This document shows positions 33,343 through 41,811 of a DNA stretch of 64,000 nucleotides, piece after piece. Location: NCBI GenBank assembly GCA_965267355.1, contig OZ253956.1:2046001-2110000 (forward strand). Reading direction: 5' to 3'. This stretch comes from GCA-002793235 sp965267355. Lineage in GTDB: Bacteria; Bacteroidota; Bacteroidia; Flavobacteriales_E; Vicingaceae. The notes beneath the pieces are model-generated. The model was given only the letters and a program-made list of their open reading frames with translations. It was not told the DNA's origin and did not search any database. How positions within the stretch are numbered: the stretch's first letter is position 1; each line of letters starts with the position of its first letter. A program made the translations under genes and the position numbers.

Positions 33343-35700
33343 TTATTCTTTAATTAGTTTTTCTGTCTTAATTAAATCACCATTTTCAGTTCTTACCTGT
33401 ACAAAGTAAATACCATTACTTAAGTTATCAAACTTGCTAGACTGATAAGTATTTTTACCATCATTTAGATTGATTATTTCAATAGATTGTTTACCAATTA
33501 CACTTGTATAAGAAATAATAATCTTTTCAGTACCTATATTATTTTTTGTGATATCAATGTTTAATCTTCCTTTCGATGGGTTAGGATATAAGAAAACACC
33601 TAATTCATCTAACCTATTGATGTAAATGATATCAGAAAGTTCAGACTCTCCATTATAATCTACTTGTTTTAATCTATAGTAAGTAGTGTATGATGGATCT
33701 TCTTCATCCAAAAATGAATAATTACTTACAGATGACGTGTTTCCATTTCCTTTAACTGTACCTATATTAATAAAGTTTTTAGCATCTAATGATTTTTGAA
33801 TGATAAAATAATCATTGTTTACTTCTGACTCGGTTGTCCAAATTATCTTGTTATAGTTTTGATATGGGTAACCACTAAAATCGATAAGTGTAACGGGTAA
33901 AATTCCACTAGCTGACCACCCATTAACAGTAAAATCACAATCATCACCGGCTTGACCATCTATCATCAAATAGTAAGTATTCCCTATAGTTAAGCCAGTT
34001 GCTGTAACAGTAGCAGGTGTAGTGTTGTTTGGATTCCAACAGTTTGATACAGATGAAAAATTAGTACAGCAACCATTAGCATCTGTTGTAACATCATATA
34101 CTTCTGCTTGTATTCCCCAGCCATTGTTACAATTAAAAATGCTTGTAAAATTAAATGATTCAGTAGTACTTGTTGCTACAAATGAGTACCATGAATTGTT
34201 TTCTATTGAACCACAGAAAACAGAATTCACATTTGCAGGTGTATCACCAGTATAAATTCCTGAAGTCGTACTTGACCATGTGCCACCATCATTTACTAAT
34301 GTTGCAGGATCCGAGCAGTAGTCATTGTTTGCAGGATTACCACATGGACCAACAGGAGGTGGGCTACCTACACATATATCAAAGGTTGTATTCTGTCCAC
34401 CTACAGAAGTATAAGTATATACTCTTATATAGTAAGTGTTACCAATAGTCAAACCTGATAATGAGCTACTATTGGCATCGCTACAATTAATAACTGCGCT
34501 TAAATTATTGCAAGGTCCTTCATAAACAGAATGATACATATCGGTAACAGATCCTGAAACATTTGAAAGATCTATTTCATGATTAGTTTGGGTTGCTGTG
34601 AAAGAGAACCATACATCGTCATCTGCATTACCAAAACAAGTATTGGCATTGAATGATGCAGTTGCGTTTGCAACAGTGCCAGATGTTGTTGTTCCGCATA
34701 GTAAATCAGGATTAACTGTTAACGAAGTTGCACAACAAGCTTCGTCATTAATTATAGGTAGTGAACCGCAAGGACATGTTGGGCAGTTTGGACCACCACA
34801 ATCTACACCCGTTTCACTGCCATTTTGTATACCATCTGAACAGGTTGGGCATGTTACACATGAGAATGAGGCATCCCATCCAGCTGAAGTAATAGATCCA
34901 TCAGAATCAAACACCATAGTTAAACACCCACTTGAAGATGTTATGGTTACTCCGTTTAGGGCTGTTCCTGCATATGTGCCTATTACAGGATCACTAGTAG
35001 AGGTTCCATCATATATAGTTAAATCATCACAGCATGCTTCGGTACTAAAAGAATTAAAAGTAAATTGAATGCAATCACCAACAACATCAGAACAGTAAGT
35101 TTCTGTTATTAATTCGCTATCACTGTAGTCTCCTCCAGAATCGCCAGAGTCATAAAATGTGCCTGGACCACAATTATTCCAATCGCCATTACCCATAATA
35201 GGGGGGCATGCTGGACATGGTCCGCCACAATCTACGCCTGTTTCACCTTGGTTTTGAATCCCATCGCTACATGTAGGAACGGGACAAGTAACACATGTAT
35301 ATGAAGCATCCCATCCAGAGTTCTGAACAGATCCATCAGAATCAAACACCATAGTTAAACACCCACTTGAAGATGTTATGGTTATTCCATTTAGGGCAGT
35401 CCCTGCATATGTACCTATTAAGGGGGCACTAGTAGAGGTCCCATCATATATAGTTAAATCATCACAGCATGCTTCGGTATCAAAAGAATTAAAAGTAAAT
35501 TGAATACAATCTCCAACAACATCAGAACAGTAAGTTTCTGTTATTAACTCGTTACTACTATAGCCTCCAGCAGATCCACCAGAGTCATACCAAGTTCCAA
35601 GTCCACAATCGTTCCAGTCTCCGCCTCCCATATTTCCTCCTTGAGCTAAAAGGAATAAATTAGCTAAAACAAGCAGTGTTGATAGTATAAATTTTTTCAT
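33343..35700 (-). CDS. Secreted CUB-like repeat protein with type A T9SS sorting domain
   Basis: 785 residues. A signal peptide (about 1-20) is followed by two nearly identical 145-residue units (27-171 and 172 onward). Each holds a CUB-like domain (ETYCSDVVGDCIQFTFNSF) and a CSDGIQN..ETGVDCGG cysteine motif. Two PPC-like beta domains (about 315-450 and 455-600) and a fibronectin-like segment follow. The C-terminus FLYPNPSKGRLNID...NGIYFVQV..LIKE is a Por-type sorting signal, so the protein is exported by type IX secretion and likely surface-attached. Ligand unknown. Very rich in Cys, Ser, Thr and Gly compared with neighbours. Confidence 0.88.
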   Translation of the reverse strand: MKKFILSTLLVLANLFLLAQGGNMGGGDWNDCGLGTWYDSGGSAGGYSSNELITETYCSDVVGDCIQFTFNSFDTEACCDDLTIYDGTSTSAPLIGTYAGTALNGITITSSSGCLTMVFDSDGSVQNSGWDASYTCVTCPVPTCSDGIQNQGETGVDCGGPCPACPPIMGNGDWNNCGPGTFYDSGDSGGDYSDSELITETYCSDVVGDCIQFTFNSFSTEACCDDLTIYDGTSTSDPVIGTYAGTALNGVTITSSSGCLTMVFDSDGSITSAGWDASFSCVTCPTCSDGIQNGSETGVDCGGPNCPTCPCGSLPIINDEACCATSLTVNPDLLCGTTTSGTVANATASFNANTCFGNADDDVWFSFTATQTNHEIDLSNVSGSVTDMYHSVYEGPCNNLSAVINCSDANSSSLSGLTIGNTYYIRVYTYTSVGGQNTTFDICVGSPPPVGPCGNPANNDYCSDPATLVNDGGTWSSTTSGIYTGDTPANVNSVFCGSIENNSWYSFVATSTTESFNFTSIFNCNNGWGIQAEVYDVTTDANGCCTNFSSVSNCWNPNNTTPATVTATGLTIGNTYYLMIDGQAGDDCDFTVNGWSASGILPVTLIDFSGYPYQNYNKIIWTTESEVNNDYFIIQKSLDAKNFINIGTVKGNGNTSSVSNYSFLDEEDPSYTTYYRLKQVDYNGESELSDIIYINRLDELGVFLYPNPSKGRLNIDITKNNIGTEKIIISYTSVIGKQSIEIINLNDGKNTYQSSKFDNLSNGIYFVQVRTENGDLIKTEKLIKE
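34849..35187 (-). repeat. CUB-unit coding repeat, copy 2
   Basis: Encodes residues about 172-284 and is repeated 435 bases away with long identical stretches, for example the segment around 34900-34960. The high DNA identity implies a recent duplication or ongoing gene conversion. Confidence 0.8.
35284..35622 (-). repeat. CUB-unit coding repeat, copy 1
   Basis: Encodes residues about 27-139, the partner of the copy at 34849-35187. Most differences are at third codon positions or in the loop after the CUB core. Confidence 0.8.
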
Positions 35701-35711
35701 TCCTATATAGT

Positions 35712-36080
35712 TTACTTTGTTTTTTTGTAGTAGTTTATTTTGTATTCATTAAAGATTGAGATAAACTCCTCTTCTTTAAGTTTATCATTATAAATTATTG
35801 TTAACTGTTGATTCTGATTATCTTGATAAACAGATATGATTTTGTCAGATAATAAAGGAGAAGATAAGTTTTCTCTAAATTTAGTAATCACACTAGAGGT
35901 ATAATTCGATATATTAATTACGAGTTTTGTGGGTTTTCCAGGGAAAGCTTTTCTGAAAATTGAATATTGTCGGTTTTCATAAGAAGAGTTGGGTGCTTCT
36001 TGACAAAAAACGTTAATTCCAATTGATAAAATAAAGGAAAGGTATAAATACCGCATAAATTTTAATTTTAGTTGTTTCAC
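35712..36080 (-). CDS. Hypothetical exported protein
   Basis: 122 residues. The signal peptide (MRYLYLSFILSIGINVFC) would be cleaved near residue 27. The mature domain of about 95 residues alternates beta and alpha segments (TKLVINISNYTSSVITKFRENL...QLTIIYNDKLKEEEFISIFNEY). It resembles a small ferredoxin-like or heavy-metal-associated fold without metal cysteines. It lies 11 bases upstream of the CUB-repeat gene and is probably co-transcribed. An in-frame ATG at about residue 9 could be the true start. Confidence 0.65.
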   Translation of the reverse strand: MKQLKLKFMRYLYLSFILSIGINVFCQEAPNSSYENRQYSIFRKAFPGKPTKLVINISNYTSSVITKFRENLSSPLLSDKIISVYQDNQNQQLTIIYNDKLKEEEFISIFNEYKINYYKKTK

Positions 36081-36413
36081 AACTAAGACGTAAAAGTTTG
36101 TCGTAAGTTGTTTTAGGAATGCAATTTAGTTAAAAATAATTTAAAATGTATAATTTTTCACATAAACAGGTTAAGAGTAGAGGGGAAAGTTGATTAGATA
36201 GTATTTTATAGGGTTTTGTGTATTTTTTAAAAATAACCTAAAGTTTTATTTTTAAAAAAAAGTTAATAAAATCACCCTGTTTTTTAATAAAAATTTATTT
36301 TAGGATTTCAATAATAGATGAATTGCTGGATAATGGAAACCACCCTAAAATATTAAAGTAATAATACTTATTTGGTTGTTAGTTTCTACGTAATTATCTC
36401 GAAATGTGTAAGT
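36081..36413. other. AT-rich intergenic gap
   Basis: About 330 bases with very high A+T and many homopolymer runs. I see no reading frame, tRNA-like fold, promoter box of full match or strong hairpin in it. Confidence 0.6.
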
Positions 36414-36872
36414 TTAAGACCAAATAGGAGTATCCTCATTTTTCCATAGAACACCCCAGTGGATTTCGGTAAGTTTATTATTAGAAAACCAAAAATTTAT
36501 TGAAGATTCAATAAAAGTTATTACTACTGAGTTGCCTTCTAGTTCTTCTATTTCTGAATCTCCAAGATTTTGATTAGAAGCAAACTCTACAATTTCATTT
36601 AAATTTTTTGGTATAAGTTTGTTTCTAGATAGTTCCACTTCAGGGTTGTTAGTAGTTATACTAGTTAAACGCCAACCATCTTCTTCGTCAAAAGAAACCG
36701 AAAATTGGTATTCATCGTAATGCCAGACTTCAGTTAAATATTCTTCTTCCTCAGAGGTAAGATAGATTTCTTTTTCAGTAGGAGGACCAATTAATTGTAA
36801 AAGCTCCTTCTTAGTTAAACCAAAATGAATATCTCCTAATCCTTTGCCAATTTTAATTTCTGTAAAATTCAT
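36414..36872 (-). CDS. Hypothetical acidic protein
   Basis: 152 residues, cytoplasmic, acidic, with alternating beta strands. GLGDIHFGLTKKELLQLIGPPTEKE at the N-terminus resembles small domains seen in proteins of contact-dependent or SMI1-like immunity loci and in SmpA/BamE-like folds, but the match is too weak to name it. Its ATG lies four bases after the terminator of the upstream operon, so its own promoter must overlap that hairpin. Function unknown. Confidence 0.6.
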   Translation of the reverse strand: MNFTEIKIGKGLGDIHFGLTKKELLQLIGPPTEKEIYLTSEEEEYLTEVWHYDEYQFSVSFDEEDGWRLTSITTNNPEVELSRNKLIPKNLNEIVEFASNQNLGDSEIEELEGNSVVITFIESSINFWFSNNKLTEIHWGVLWKNEDTPIWS

Positions 36873-36875
36873 AGC

Positions 36876-36907
36876 ATAAAAAAGCTCGAAAAATTCTTCG
36901 AGCTTTA
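36876..36907 (-). terminator. Terminator of the pyrG-to-peptidase operon
   Basis: On the minus strand AAAGCTCGAA pairs with TTCGAGCTTT and is followed by a T run. It lies 7 bases after the peptidase stop codon and just before the ATG of the next gene. Confidence 0.85.
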
Positions 36908-36913
36908 TAAAAA

Positions 36914-38170
36914 TTATTTAATTCCTAATTTCTTTTTAATTGTTGCGGGTATCGCATCTTTATGAATTTGAATATTCATGGTTTTATACTTTACATAAGG
37001 ATAAGATGCATAAAAATAACCGTCACAATCGTTGTAATCTGTGCCCCATGAATTTTTCACGATAAAATACTTAGTACCTTTTTGATCTTTAACAATACCT
37101 GTTACGTGCATTCCATGGTCATCAGTCGTTTCTTGACTATCAAACCCAGCCTGTCTCATTTCTTGAGTTATTTCTTTTTCTTTTACAGGTTCATCAAAGC
37201 AGTTGGCAATTTTTTCTGCTCCTGCATCACTAAAATGTTTGTTGTCTTTTCCTTTTTTCTTAATGGTTTCTTCATTTTCTGGAACAATAGCTAAACCGTC
37301 TCTAAACGAAAATCCTTTTTCAGAAACATCAGCTCCCCAGGCAAAGGTGTATCCATTTTTAAGTGCTTCTTCCATCACCATCATAAACTCATCTATAGGT
37401 AAATTGTAAGATGATTGTAGTGCCCAGTTGTCAGCTACTTCTAATACAAAAGAAGAATAGAATGGGTGATGAGTATAAGAAGTTAATGAAACGTAATTAT
37501 CCATATCTAACCCTAAGTGTTTAGCAAATGATTGTGGATTGTATTTTTTACCTTCGTGTTCAAACTCCATTTCTTCTATGTTATCTGGTACATCACCCAA
37601 ATAAGCATCAACAACACCCATGTATGCTTTTTTCCAGTTAGGTGTTAATTTACCTTTTTGAGGCTTTTTTTCTAGTACTTTAACCATTGCTTCAAGCATT
37701 CCTTCCATCTCGCTATGATTGTGTTTTTCTTCACCATATTCTAAACCATCATATGCTTCTAATGGAACAATTCCATAACGCTTAATAACCCATGGTATAT
37801 CATGAAAGGCACCACCAGCACCAAAGTTAAAATTACCATACATTCTTAAGTAATTTTCTGCTTTTCCAAGGTAAGCATTTCTAACTATGTACATTGGAGA
37901 TAGTTCTACTTTACCTTTTCCCATTCTAATTAATTCGGATTCAAAGAAAGACAACGATGACCAACTCCAGCATGTACCTGTTCTATCTTGGCTTTTTACA
38001 CCAGTGGCTTCATTATCTACTATTATGTCAAAGTAGTAATGACCATCTTTTTTATTTTTTAGAGTGTCGTTTTTAACTTTCTCATCAGGAACATTGTGGT
38101 TTCCTTTATCTTGTGCGTTCGTTGTAGCTACTAACACAACTATTGAAAGTAATAGTGCTAAATATTTCAT
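36914..38170 (-). CDS. Exported C1-family (papain/bleomycin hydrolase-like) cysteine peptidase
   Basis: 418 residues from ATG 38170, which opens a clean signal peptide MKYLALLLSIVVLVATTNAQ. A frame 11 codons longer would overlap the upstream gene and bury the signal. Catalytic elements are KSQDRTGTCWSWSS (Gln and Cys), the His in DDHGMHVTGIV, and Asn in VKNSWG. The spacing and inserts are like bleomycin hydrolase/aminopeptidase C, but that family is cytoplasmic and this one is exported. Last gene of the minus-strand operon, 11 bases after the acetyltransferase gene. Confidence 0.88.
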   Translation of the reverse strand: MKYLALLLSIVVLVATTNAQDKGNHNVPDEKVKNDTLKNKKDGHYYFDIIVDNEATGVKSQDRTGTCWSWSSLSFFESELIRMGKGKVELSPMYIVRNAYLGKAENYLRMYGNFNFGAGGAFHDIPWVIKRYGIVPLEAYDGLEYGEEKHNHSEMEGMLEAMVKVLEKKPQKGKLTPNWKKAYMGVVDAYLGDVPDNIEEMEFEHEGKKYNPQSFAKHLGLDMDNYVSLTSYTHHPFYSSFVLEVADNWALQSSYNLPIDEFMMVMEEALKNGYTFAWGADVSEKGFSFRDGLAIVPENEETIKKKGKDNKHFSDAGAEKIANCFDEPVKEKEITQEMRQAGFDSQETTDDHGMHVTGIVKDQKGTKYFIVKNSWGTDYNDCDGYFYASYPYVKYKTMNIQIHKDAIPATIKKKLGIK

Positions 38171-38181
38171 AATAAATTGTT

Positions 38182-39300
38182 TTATAAAGTTTTCTTCCAA
38201 CATCTTTTTCTTTTGTGTTGGATGTGTTCATAATTTTTCCAGTTAATAATTACTTTTTCGTTGGTTTCAAAGATACCTGTTGTTTCCATTTCTGTTACTC
38301 CGTATTTTTCCATCACTTCATGTAATTCGTAAAATAATACAGCAGTAACTCCTTTTGCTTGATATTCAGGTAAAATACCAGTTAGCATTAAGTCAATTAC
38401 TTTAGGTTTTTTTAGAGCTTTATTAAGATGGTACCATCCAAATGGGAATAACTTTCCGTTTGCTTTTTGCAATGCTTCTGAAAGGGAAGGTAATCCAATG
38501 ATGAAAGCAATAAGGTTTTCATTTTCATCAAACACTAACTTAACAAACTCAGGGTTTAACAGCATTAGGTATCGCTTTACATAGTAGTCAATCATTTCTT
38601 GATCTAAATGAACAACACTATGTAAATCTTTAAAAGCTTCGTTTAAAATTTCAAAAAGTTGAGTGGAATATTTCTGGAGTTCAGAGCTTTTGGTAAAACT
38701 TTTAACAGATAAATTACTTCTTTTCTTAACCAATTGAGCTCCTCTAACAGCTTTTTCTGGCATGCCCTCTAAAAATAATCTAAATTCTATCCAGTCTATT
38801 TCTTTTTCATAGCCTAAACCCACTAAATGGTCTTTGTAATAAGGTAAATGATATTCAGAAGCAGCAGAAGGAAGGTGATCAAATCCTTCAACCAACATCC
38901 CTTGATGATCAAGATTAGTAAACCCTAGAGGACCCTGAACTTCAGTCATTCCTTGTTCTTTTAACCAGTTTTCAGCTGTCTCAAAAAGTTTTGTGGTTAC
39001 TTCTTTATCATCAATAAATTCTGCTCGAGTAAACCTACCAGTTTTTGTATTTGTTTTTTCGTTGTATTTTTCGTTGATAATCGCTCCAATCCTTCCAACA
39101 CATTTACTATCCTTATAAGCTAACCAAAATTTTGTTTTACAAAACCTGAATGCCGGATTAAACTCAGGTTGTAGAGCTTTAATTTCATCTTTTTTAATAG
39201 GTGGCACCCAGTAAGCGTTTCCTTTGTAAATGTCGAATTGTACATTCACAAAATCTTTGTAATCTTTTTCGCTTTTTATTGCTTTAATTTCTACACTCAT
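38182..39300 (-). CDS. GNAT-like acetyltransferase family protein
   Basis: 372 residues. The N-terminal half has the GNAT-like stretch FWLAYKDSKCVGRIGAII, and the C-terminal part has a second GNAT-like segment (VKLVFDENENLIAFIIGLP, MLTGILPEYQAKGVTAVLFYEL). This two-lobed arrangement is common in Bacteroidota proteins of unknown substrate. It follows the DUF6438 gene after 24 bases in the same operon. Acyl-CoA dependence is inferred from fold only. Confidence 0.7.
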   Translation of the reverse strand: MSVEIKAIKSEKDYKDFVNVQFDIYKGNAYWVPPIKKDEIKALQPEFNPAFRFCKTKFWLAYKDSKCVGRIGAIINEKYNEKTNTKTGRFTRAEFIDDKEVTTKLFETAENWLKEQGMTEVQGPLGFTNLDHQGMLVEGFDHLPSAASEYHLPYYKDHLVGLGYEKEIDWIEFRLFLEGMPEKAVRGAQLVKKRSNLSVKSFTKSSELQKYSTQLFEILNEAFKDLHSVVHLDQEMIDYYVKRYLMLLNPEFVKLVFDENENLIAFIIGLPSLSEALQKANGKLFPFGWYHLNKALKKPKVIDLMLTGILPEYQAKGVTAVLFYELHEVMEKYGVTEMETTGIFETNEKVIINWKNYEHIQHKRKRCWKKTL

Positions 39301-39324
39301 AGTATAATTGAAAAAGGATGAAAC

Positions 39325-39822
39325 TTATTCTTTTTCGCCAATTTTGGTTAGTTCGCTTTTAAGTACAAAATGGTCAATTAATTTTTCAAATTCCCTTAGC
39401 TCATTGGGTGCTCCGTGGCGATCGTATATTTTCTTCTTTTTTCCATCGTTATTGATGTAAATCAGAGTAGAAGGGATGTCTGTGATAGGAGAGTCATATT
39501 TATCTTCCATTTTGAAGATTTTAATAAGCTCCATCTGTTCTTTAATTTCATTCATTGCATCTTCAGAAAGCTGGGTTTCGTATTTTCCTTCTTTTTCTAC
39601 AAAATTAAATCCTTCGTATATCACTCTGCCGGTATTAAAAATGGATATTTTGTAGTTGGGACACTTTCCAAAACAAGGAGATCTTTCCATGCTTAAAAAA
39701 AGACTTTCTTTAATTGGGATGGTTACTTCTTGAGTAATTACCTGGTTTTCTTGTTGGTTGTCTTCTAAAACCGTTTCTATAGAAGTTGTCCCAAATATTA
39801 ATAATGCGATAATAAATTCCAT
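39325..39822 (-). CDS. DUF6438-like exported protein
   Basis: 165 residues. A short hydrophobic N-terminus is followed by the hallmark ERSPCFGKCPNYKISIFNTG with two cysteines and a following strand GRVIYEG, as in DUF6438 proteins of Bacteroidota. No catalytic function is known for this family. It abuts yidC directly, its ATG starting on the base after the yidC stop. Confidence 0.75.
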   Translation of the reverse strand: MEFIIALLIFGTTSIETVLEDNQQENQVITQEVTIPIKESLFLSMERSPCFGKCPNYKISIFNTGRVIYEGFNFVEKEGKYETQLSEDAMNEIKEQMELIKIFKMEDKYDSPITDIPSTLIYINNDGKKKKIYDRHGAPNELREFEKLIDHFVLKSELTKIGEKE

Positions 39823-41787
39823 TTATTTTCTTTTTCTTCTTTGGTTTTGCATTTCCTGAGCATCTTTCATTCTTTTCTCAAGTTTAGCTGCAAATCCTGA
39901 TTTCTTTTTCTTTTTCGTTTTGTTAGCCTGAATTTTGGCTCTTAGCTTATCTTCATCAACAATCCATTTTCTTATAACAAATTGCTGGCCAATTGTAATA
40001 CAGTTTGCTATTAAATAGTATAAACTTAATCCTGCTGCGTAACTGTTAAAGAAAAATAACATCATAATTGGCATTAAGTACATCATTATTTTCATTTGGC
40101 CAGCCATAGCACCACCAGTATCCATTCCAGATGTCATTTGACTGTTAACACGGGTATAAAATATCATTGAAATAGCCATTAATAATGTAAATAAACTTAT
40201 ATGATCACCATACATAGGAATATTGAACCCTAAATCATAAATAGAATCATAAGTGGATAAATCTTCAGCCCACAAGAAACTTTTTTGACGCAAGTCGAAT
40301 GTGGCAGGGAAAAATCTAAATAAAGCAAATAATATTGGCATCTGAATCAGCATAGGGATACATCCTGCTAACGGGTTAACCCCTGTCTGACGATAAAGAG
40401 CCATGGTTGCTTGTTGCTTTTTCATGGCATCATTCTTATGCTTTTCCGTTATCTCAGCAATTTCTGGTTTAAGCACACGCATTTTAGCACTACTTAAATA
40501 GGTTTTCCAAGTAATAGGGAAAAGGATAGTTTTAATGATTAATGTAAGTAAAAGAATAATCAAACCTATAGATAAGTCAAAACCGTTTAAGAAATCAAAA
40601 ACTGGACGAATTAGAATCATATTAGTCCAGCCAAATATTCCCCAACCATAATCTAAGCTTTCTTCTAAGTCTTTTTCAACGGCTGCTAAATCTTCGTGTC
40701 GGTTAGGACCGAAGTAAAATTGCATTGGAAAACTTTCTTTTGCTACACCTTCAAAAGGAATACTAATGTTTGCCTTCATTCCTTTTACATAGTTGGTACT
40801 TTTTCCTTCAGGAATTTCTATGGTTTCAATATCAGAGTCAGAACTAAATGGTTGATCAATTGACATTAAAGTAGCATTGAAGTACTGTTGTTTAAACATT
40901 ACCCAATCTACATCAGCCTCCATTTGCTCTTTTTCATATTTTGTTTCAAAAATATAATCAACGTCACCAGTGTTGTATTTATAGTAAATGGTACTTCTTT
41001 GTTTTTGATTTTGAATAGTTTTTTCCTGGTTTGGAGTAAACATGCTCCAATTTAGGTAAAAAGGAAATCCGGTTGAAACTACTTCATTTAAACCAACAGA
41101 ATTAATTTCATAATCAACTAAATAAGAGTTGCCGCTAAGCGAATACTTGTACTCCAGATATTTATCTTTAGAACCGTAATAAAGTTTAAAAGAAATACTT
41201 TTGGAATTGTTTTGCTCTACAGAAAAAGATTGTTCATTGGTTTCAAAAAATAAATTTTCAGTGTTAATGGTTCTTGTACCACCAGTTTGATCTCTTACCG
41301 TTAGTTCAAGGTTAAATCTTGATGAATCTGGTGTAAATAAAATTAAAGGTAAAGAATCGTAAGTGTGAAATTCTTTTAATTCAACAGAACTAACTCTACC
41401 TCCTTTATTAGAGATGGTGACTTTTACTTTTTCGTTTTCAATGATGTAGTCTTTTTCTTCACCTTTAGTGGAAGAAGCGAATGAGCCGTATCTCATTAAA
41501 GTTTCTAATTCTTTTAATGAGTCTTTCTTAATTGTGGTGGAGCTATCAGCTAGTAATTGGTGAGCAGTTGAAGTTGTATTGCTACTTTGGGTAGCTTTAA
41601 CTTTTTTGGAAGTATCTTTTTCTGTTTTGGCTAACTGTTCGGTTTTAGCTTTTTCTTTTTGCTCTTTGTCAGCTTTAGCTTTTAACTCTTCTTCGGTAGG
41701 ACTGTTTAGTATGCTAAATATTAACAAGATAGCTCCTATTAAAACCAACCCAATAATTGAATTTTTATCAAATCCTTTTGCACTCAT
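39823..41787 (-). CDS. yidC: Membrane protein insertase YidC
   Basis: 654 residues. An N-terminal helix (about 10-27) is followed by a lysine-rich linker, a large periplasmic beta-supersandwich domain (about 100-360), then five helices including the amphipathic segment and the hydrophilic-groove bundle (WGIFGWTNMILIRPVFDFLN to the end). A basic tail RKRK ends the protein. It inserts membrane proteins alone or with SecYEG. It lies 24 bases downstream of pyrG and leads three accessory genes. It is not next to rnpA/rpmH as in many other bacteria. Confidence 0.96.
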   Translation of the reverse strand: MSAKGFDKNSIIGLVLIGAILLIFSILNSPTEEELKAKADKEQKEKAKTEQLAKTEKDTSKKVKATQSSNTTSTAHQLLADSSTTIKKDSLKELETLMRYGSFASSTKGEEKDYIIENEKVKVTISNKGGRVSSVELKEFHTYDSLPLILFTPDSSRFNLELTVRDQTGGTRTINTENLFFETNEQSFSVEQNNSKSISFKLYYGSKDKYLEYKYSLSGNSYLVDYEINSVGLNEVVSTGFPFYLNWSMFTPNQEKTIQNQKQRSTIYYKYNTGDVDYIFETKYEKEQMEADVDWVMFKQQYFNATLMSIDQPFSSDSDIETIEIPEGKSTNYVKGMKANISIPFEGVAKESFPMQFYFGPNRHEDLAAVEKDLEESLDYGWGIFGWTNMILIRPVFDFLNGFDLSIGLIILLLTLIIKTILFPITWKTYLSSAKMRVLKPEIAEITEKHKNDAMKKQQATMALYRQTGVNPLAGCIPMLIQMPILFALFRFFPATFDLRQKSFLWAEDLSTYDSIYDLGFNIPMYGDHISLFTLLMAISMIFYTRVNSQMTSGMDTGGAMAGQMKIMMYLMPIMMLFFFNSYAAGLSLYYLIANCITIGQQFVIRKWIVDEDKLRAKIQANKTKKKKKSGFAAKLEKRMKDAQEMQNQRRKRK

Positions 41788-41811
41788 AATCTTACACGCT
41801 GTTTTAAAAAA

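Noticed and set aside
38171..38203. Longer start for the C1 peptidase
   Set aside because: Would overlap the acetyltransferase gene and displace the signal peptide; ATG 38170 fits better.
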